19,746 bases of DNA from positions 1-19,746 of the forward strand of contig JALNZQ010000020.1 in assembly GCA_023229165.1 (NCBI GenBank), written 5' to 3'. Each line of letters begins with the position of its first letter. Position 1 is the first letter of the stretch. Shown one piece after another: positions 15,638 to 19,746 of the stretch. Made by a program: the position numbers and the translations under genes. The notes beneath the pieces are model-generated. The model made no database searches, was not told where the DNA came from, and was given only the letters and a program-made list of their open reading frames with translations. This DNA is from Methanothrix sp. (GTDB lineage: Archaea > Halobacteriota > Methanosarcinia > Methanotrichales > Methanotrichaceae).

Positions 15638-16633
15638 CTATCTACAAAATTGAATAATTAAATCATTCATTATACTACTATAATCTATACTATTTTTAAG
15701 TTTAATATCAGAATCTAATAATAATTTAAACAATTTAAATATATTTAATTTTGATATTTTGGTTAAATCATTTTTTATCTGCATTAAAATATAAGGTGAT
15801 ACAGATAAAGTTTCCCTTATTTTATTATCATCTATATTTTTATTAATTAAATCAATAACTATAGATCCCTGCATTAATTTTCTATATAACAACGAAATTA
15901 TTGCAATAACATCTGATGTTTCTTTAATTATTACATTAGATATTCTTATAGATTTTTTTAAATCTTTAGAAATCATAGAATCAACTAAATCAAATATAGA
16001 ATCACTTCTTATATCTGATACAATATTTTTTATGTTATTAATTGTCACATTATTTTCTTTAATAGATAGATCAATCTTTTTTATTTCATTATTCATTTTA
16101 TATAAATCAAAACCAACCATATCTATCAAATATTCTAATGAATTTTCTTCTATATTCTTATTTAATTTAGAAAATTGACCTATAACCCATTCTTTCATAT
16201 TATTAAAATCTAATTTATAACAAGATACTACAGTAGCAGTATCATCTAATTTAGAAAAAAGTTGTGTTGATTTTTTTAAATTAATTTGTTCAGATGTAGT
16301 AGAAATAAAAATTATAGAATTATTTGGGTTATCTAACCATTTTTTAATTATATTTTTAGTTTTTATATCACATTTATCTATATTATGTACTATAATTAAT
16401 CTAAAATCATTAATCATTGGAAATGTATTAAGCTCCCCAATAATTTCTTCACTTGATGTATCTTTACCATAATATTCTAAATAATCAAAATCTATATCAT
16501 AGTATTCTTTATATTTATTTTTAATTATATTTATAGCTTCATTTTTTAAAAAATTTTCATCACCATTAAATAAAAATATTTTATCTTTAGATTTATTTAT
16601 CTTTTTTAAAAAACTATTATACGATACTGCCAT
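15638..16633 (-). CDS. holA: DNA polymerase III delta subunit (clamp-loader wrench)
   Basis: Delta opens the sliding-clamp ring as part of the clamp-loader complex with DnaX and delta'. At 331 residues it is close to the usual HolA length (about 340). The N-terminus has the HolA hallmark of a relic nucleotide-binding fold, IFLFNGDENFLKNEA (residues 19-33), without a working Walker A lysine motif. The segment around residues 65-85 (NTFPMINDFRLIIVHNIDK) matches the family's region where a clamp-contacting hydrophobic patch precedes a strand. The C-terminal part is helical, as in the collar domain. The ATG follows the preceding TAA with no gap, and the stop is TAG. A separate delta gene on a mobile element, with delta' and alpha just downstream, indicates a self-encoded clamp loader. 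The assignment rests on sequence pattern, but the family is recognisable. Confidence 0.85.
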   Translation of the reverse strand: MAVSYNSFLKKINKSKDKIFLFNGDENFLKNEAINIIKNKYKEYYDIDFDYLEYYGKDTSSEEIIGELNTFPMINDFRLIIVHNIDKCDIKTKNIIKKWLDNPNNSIIFISTTSEQINLKKSTQLFSKLDDTATVVSCYKLDFNNMKEWVIGQFSKLNKNIEENSLEYLIDMVGFDLYKMNNEIKKIDLSIKENNVTINNIKNIVSDIRSDSIFDLVDSMISKDLKKSIRISNVIIKETSDVIAIISLLYRKLMQGSIVIDLINKNIDDNKIRETLSVSPYILMQIKNDLTKISKLNIFKLFKLLLDSDIKLKNSIDYSSIMNDLIIQFCR

Positions 16634-17065
16634 TTATTTCTCTTTTCTATTTAATCTCTCTATATTAGTTTTAATTTTTTGTCTAGATCTGCAAAATAAA
16701 CAAAGATCAGGTTTTTTAGTTTCATATTGAATTGGTCTATTACAATTATTACAATATTTAATTTTTTTATTAATATAATGTTTTCTAATCCACTCTAACC
16801 TAATTATTCTAGCATGTTTAGGACAATATTTAGGTTTATTTGTTATATAAGAAGTTTGAAAATCACAAAAAGAATTATCTTTTAATTTATAAGTACATTT
16901 TGTTGTTTTTACCTTATCTTTAACTTTTTTTCTATAAGCATCTCTTCTTATTTTTTTAGAATATAATTCTTGACATTTTTTACAACGAACAGGTTTTCTT
17001 CCTAGTCCATTATAAGAAATCATATTATTACATTCTTCATAATTTATACATTTATATAAAATCAT
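16634..17065 (-). CDS. Small basic protein with three putative zinc ribbons, unknown function
   Basis: Function not recognised. The 143-residue protein (counting from the ATG at 17065) is basic and has three cysteine clusters: C6, C12, C28, C31 (CKKC); C57, C67, C81, H84 (CPKH); and C105, C108 (CNNC), C122, C125 (CLFC). This pattern suggests three zinc-binding ribbons joined by Lys/Arg-rich helices, consistent with nucleic-acid or protein binding, which is inference. It sits between the primase-helicase and the polymerase III delta gene. Its TAA stop directly abuts the delta start codon, so it is probably translated with the replication genes. A longer form from the ATG at 17077 adds four residues (MRYN), but the SD points to 17065. 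It could be a replication accessory factor or a transcription regulator. Confidence 0.75.
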   Translation of the reverse strand: MILYKCINYEECNNMISYNGLGRKPVRCKKCQELYSKKIRRDAYRKKVKDKVKTTKCTYKLKDNSFCDFQTSYITNKPKYCPKHARIIRLEWIRKHYINKKIKYCNNCNRPIQYETKKPDLCLFCRSRQKIKTNIERLNRKEK

Positions 17066-17070
17066 ATTAT

Positions 17071-17075
17071 ACCTC
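17071..17075 (-). promoter_or_regulatory. Ribosome binding site deciding the start of the zinc-ribbon gene
   Basis: Minus-strand GAGGT lies five bases before the ATG at 17065. It overlaps the upstream in-frame ATG at 17077, which has no SD of its own. This favours the 17065 start. Confidence 0.6.
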
Positions 17076-17081
17076 ATATAT

Positions 17082-17109
17082 AATATAACAAACTACAAAT
17101 ATAAATCAA
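17082..17109 (-). promoter_or_regulatory. Possible sigma70-type promoter ahead of the zinc-ribbon gene
   Basis: In the 68-base gap after the primase-helicase stop, the minus strand reads TTGATT at 17109-17104 and TATATT at 17087-17082, separated by 16 bases. These match TTGACA at 4 of 6 and TATAAT at 5 of 6 positions. The implied start point near 17075 leaves a leader of only about ten bases containing the SD. In DNA this AT-rich such matches arise often by chance, so this is weak. Confidence 0.25.
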
Positions 17110-17133
17110 TAAAATACAACTTTTTAATTAATC

Positions 17134-19746
17134 CTAATTAGAATTATTCATATAATATTGTATTTCTGACATACAATCAGCACATTCCTGAAATTTAATT
17201 TTAAATTTATGAAAAAATAATGGGTATGAAAAATCTTTCTGCCCTTTACGATTTTTTAAAATATGTAAAATATAATTGCCATTTCTACCTATTTTATATC
17301 TTTCATAATCATCTTGATTAGTTCCTATTAAATGATTATATCCTATATATTTCATTTCATCGGGAGCTAAAAAACCACCGTTTTTTTCCATTTGACCTTT
17401 AGTTTGAGGCTGTAATGATATTGCAATATCAACATCATGAGCTAATTGATCTGTACCAAAAACATGATGAAGTTCTGGTCTACCTGCATTATCTGTTACT
17501 GTAGTTCTATTAGCTTGTGCAATTATAATTATTGGTATATTTAATGTTTTTGCAAGACCTGTTATACCTCTACTAATTGCAGCTAATTGTTCTGATCTTG
17601 GTGCATGTATATATTCTTTATCAGGACTCATTAGTTGTACATAATCCAATATTGCCATTTTAATATGATTGACTTCAATTTGATATCTTAAAATAGATGC
17701 TAATTTACTTACAGTTAAATCAGTAGTATATTGAATATGAAATGTACCTCTACTACCATAATTATTTATAGATTTTAATATTCTAACTTTTTGTCTTTCA
17801 TTAACCATTCCACTACAAACTTTTCTTATAGGTACTCCAGAATCAATAGATATTATTCTATCCATCATATCTTGGCTAGGCATTTCTAAATTAGCATAAT
17901 ATATATTATTAGCAGGAGTTTGTTCTAATGCTATATTTCTAGCAAAATTTTGTCCCAATGCTGTTTTACCATCAGATGTTCTAGCTAATATTAATATTGT
18001 TTGACCAGGAAAAAAACCTTGAGTTGCTTCATCTAATGTTTTAAATCCTGTTAAAATACCATAATGCTTACCTGGATTACTTAATCTTTTAGCCATTACA
18101 CTATAATAATCAAACGCTTCTTGTTTTGGTTCTTTAAATATATCTTCATTTTTATTAAAATTTAACTTATATAATTCACCACTAAAATTACCTATAAGTT
18201 CTTGCATATTTTCAGAAGCATAAACCTGACTTGAAATATCTCTAGATAAAGTTAGCAATAATCTTTTTTGATACAATTCTATTATTTTATCTATATGATA
18301 ATCAACATTTAATCTTGGTATGTTCTTGATAACATTTAAATATTCTAAATCAAAATGTCTATCTAAATAATCCTTCTCTCTACTTTTTATTTCTATTACA
18401 TTCATATCAATAGGCTCTTGATTAGAATGCAAATCTTCTATTAATTCATGTAATTTTCTATTTCTACTATAATAATAATTGTTAGAACTTATTTTACTTA
18501 ATATTGTAACTCTACTCTCGTCAGAAAATATTAATTCAGATAAAACTATTTTTTCACTAATTTCACTTATCATAGAAGTAATATCTTTATTTTCTTCTAT
18601 TTTAAAAAAATCTGATACAGCATCTTTATCTACATTTAATTTTTCAGATAAAGATTCTAATATTAATTTCTTTTCTAATTGAGTTAAATTTCTATTAGTT
18701 TTAAGTTTCTCTTTAACATTATATATAAAATTTATTTTTTGACTCAATGTATTTAATTCAGTATTTTCCATAGAAATATCTATTAAAAATTCAGATATAC
18801 ATTGAGGTTTATCTAATATTGACAATAAAAAATCTTTGTTACCTGATATATTTAATAAACTATCTGGATCGTATGGTGGTGGTATTCTAACTGTATTAAT
18901 AATAAAATTAATATCTTCTTTATAAAAACCTTCTTGAATATTTTCAAATATTTTTAAAACACCACCAGTACCACCTTTATCACCATCTAAACAAAATATT
19001 ATTTTCTTAATTCCACAACTTTTAATAATTTGAATAGTATCTTCATTAAATGCAGTCCCCATTAAAGCTGCTACATTATTAATACCATATCTATGACATG
19101 ATATTGCATCAACATTACCTTCTACTAAAATTAAAGTCCAATTATTTTTTCTTAAATATTGTTTAGCTAAATGTAATCCATATAAATTAGAAGATTTACT
19201 TTTAAATAATACACTTCCATAGCATTTACCATCATAGCCTTGTGTCCTTACTCCTGTATTTTTATATTTTTCATGTTCCGATATTATTTTGTTTTCCATT
19301 TCTTTTTGAATTTGTTTATCTATATGATAAGCAAAAATTCTATTACTAAAACCAATAGGTTTACCTCTATTATCAAAAATAGGGAAAATAATTTTATTAG
19401 TAAAAAAATTATTTTTAACAATATCTAAATTTACAAAATCATCATATTCCACACATTTACCATTTAAATTTTGATATAAAAATTTTTTCCCAACTTCCTC
19501 ATCAGTACCATAGCCTATTTTCCATTTTTTTATATCTTCATCTGTAATTCCTCTATCATATAAATATTTTTTAACAATAGAATCTTCAGATTGATTAATC
19601 AAATTTTGATTTAAAAAATCAACAATAGCAGAATTTAATGTAAGAAGATATTGATATTTTATTTCTTCTTCAGACATATTGTATTCTTCATATTCTAATG
19701 GAATATTATATGTTTCAGATAAATATTCTAATGCTTCAATACTACC
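17134..19746 (-). CDS. Primase-helicase fusion (DnaG catalytic core + DnaB), partial at 5' end
   Basis: Probable bifunctional replication protein that makes RNA primers and unwinds DNA at the fork. Numbered from the Met at 19677: DnaG core N-part about 35-115 (YLYDRGITDEDI, FPIFDNRGKPIGF); TOPRIM domain 180-245 with EGNVD at 186-190 and DGD at 231-233; DPDSL at 270, typical of DnaG; DnaB N-terminal-like helical domain about 365-475; RecA-type helicase domain 538-830 with Walker A ARTSDGKT at 565-572, NLEMP with the likely catalytic Glu at 598, Walker B ILDYVQL at 676-682, and a KNRKG segment near 808 where DnaB has its late Arg motif. The frame stays open for 23 codons upstream of that Met to the window edge (GSIEALEYLSETYNIP...), which resembles the segment after a DnaG CHC2 zinc finger. 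The Met at 19677 is therefore probably internal and the zinc finger lies outside the window. Stop is TAG. Confidence 0.9.
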   Translation of the reverse strand, partial: GSIEALEYLSETYNIPLEYEEYNMSEEEIKYQYLLTLNSAIVDFLNQNLINQSEDSIVKKYLYDRGITDEDIKKWKIGYGTDEEVGKKFLYQNLNGKCVEYDDFVNLDIVKNNFFTNKIIFPIFDNRGKPIGFSNRIFAYHIDKQIQKEMENKIISEHEKYKNTGVRTQGYDGKCYGSVLFKSKSSNLYGLHLAKQYLRKNNWTLILVEGNVDAISCHRYGINNVAALMGTAFNEDTIQIIKSCGIKKIIFCLDGDKGGTGGVLKIFENIQEGFYKEDINFIINTVRIPPPYDPDSLLNISGNKDFLLSILDKPQCISEFLIDISMENTELNTLSQKINFIYNVKEKLKTNRNLTQLEKKLILESLSEKLNVDKDAVSDFFKIEENKDITSMISEISEKIVLSELIFSDESRVTILSKISSNNYYYSRNRKLHELIEDLHSNQEPIDMNVIEIKSREKDYLDRHFDLEYLNVIKNIPRLNVDYHIDKIIELYQKRLLLTLSRDISSQVYASENMQELIGNFSGELYKLNFNKNEDIFKEPKQEAFDYYSVMAKRLSNPGKHYGILTGFKTLDEATQGFFPGQTILILARTSDGKTALGQNFARNIALEQTPANNIYYANLEMPSQDMMDRIISIDSGVPIRKVCSGMVNERQKVRILKSINNYGSRGTFHIQYTTDLTVSKLASILRYQIEVNHIKMAILDYVQLMSPDKEYIHAPRSEQLAAISRGITGLAKTLNIPIIIIAQANRTTVTDNAGRPELHHVFGTDQLAHDVDIAISLQPQTKGQMEKNGGFLAPDEMKYIGYNHLIGTNQDDYERYKIGRNGNYILHILKNRKGQKDFSYPLFFHKFKIKFQECADCMSEIQYYMNNSN

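Noticed and set aside
18479..18682. Plus-strand frame of 67 codons, and a similar one at 19240-19428
   Set aside because: Both are antisense to the primase-helicase and show no SD or recognisable domain.

Overview
This is a very AT-rich stretch (by eye roughly 20-25% GC) that is almost entirely coding, and every supported gene is on the minus strand, so the window reads right to left. Genes abut or overlap by a few bases. Most have a good Shine-Dalgarno (GGAGG, AAGGAG or GAGGA) inside the end of the preceding gene, as in one or a few long polycistronic units. The SD type and base composition suggest a low-GC bacterial host, such as a Clostridia-like member of the Bacillota. TAA, TAG and TGA all end genes here, so no stop codon looks reassigned. 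The genes together (replisome parts, recombination nuclease, two sigma-like factors, lone methyltransferase, J-domain protein, many small Cys-rich unknowns) fit a large bacteriophage or phage-like plasmid better than a chromosome. No structural, lysis or integration gene is present to prove that.

Layout in transcription order. (1) 19746-17134: a primase-helicase fusion (DnaG core plus DnaB), whose N-terminus lies beyond the right edge. (2) 17065-13501: a triple zinc-ribbon protein, the DNA polymerase III delta subunit, a small coiled-coil protein, a sigma-like factor with an N-terminal winged helix, and the delta' subunit. (3) 13487-10104: a full-length DnaE-type DNA polymerase III alpha. (4) 10104-8157: a QueC-like PP-loop ATPase and a beta-class DNA methyltransferase, possibly a DNA or nucleotide modification pair. 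(5) 8155-6605: a small zinc protein, a J-domain protein, an unknown with a coiled coil, and a Cys-rich repeat protein. (6) 6556-2131: a family-4-type uracil-DNA glycosylase homologue followed by an SbcD/SbcC (Mre11/Rad50) pair. (7) 2128-1: two unknowns, a second sigma-like factor, and a partial unknown running off the left edge.

Working together, the element would encode its own primase, helicase, replicase and at least two clamp-loader arms (delta and delta'). It also carries SbcCD and a UDG-like protein for recombination and repair, and two sigma-like proteins to redirect host RNA polymerase. DnaX (tau/gamma), the sliding clamp, SSB and a DnaQ-type exonuclease are not in this window. They must lie elsewhere on the element or come from the host. 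No tRNA, rRNA, CRISPR array, insertion sequence or origin was recognised, and no gap between genes exceeds about 75 bases.
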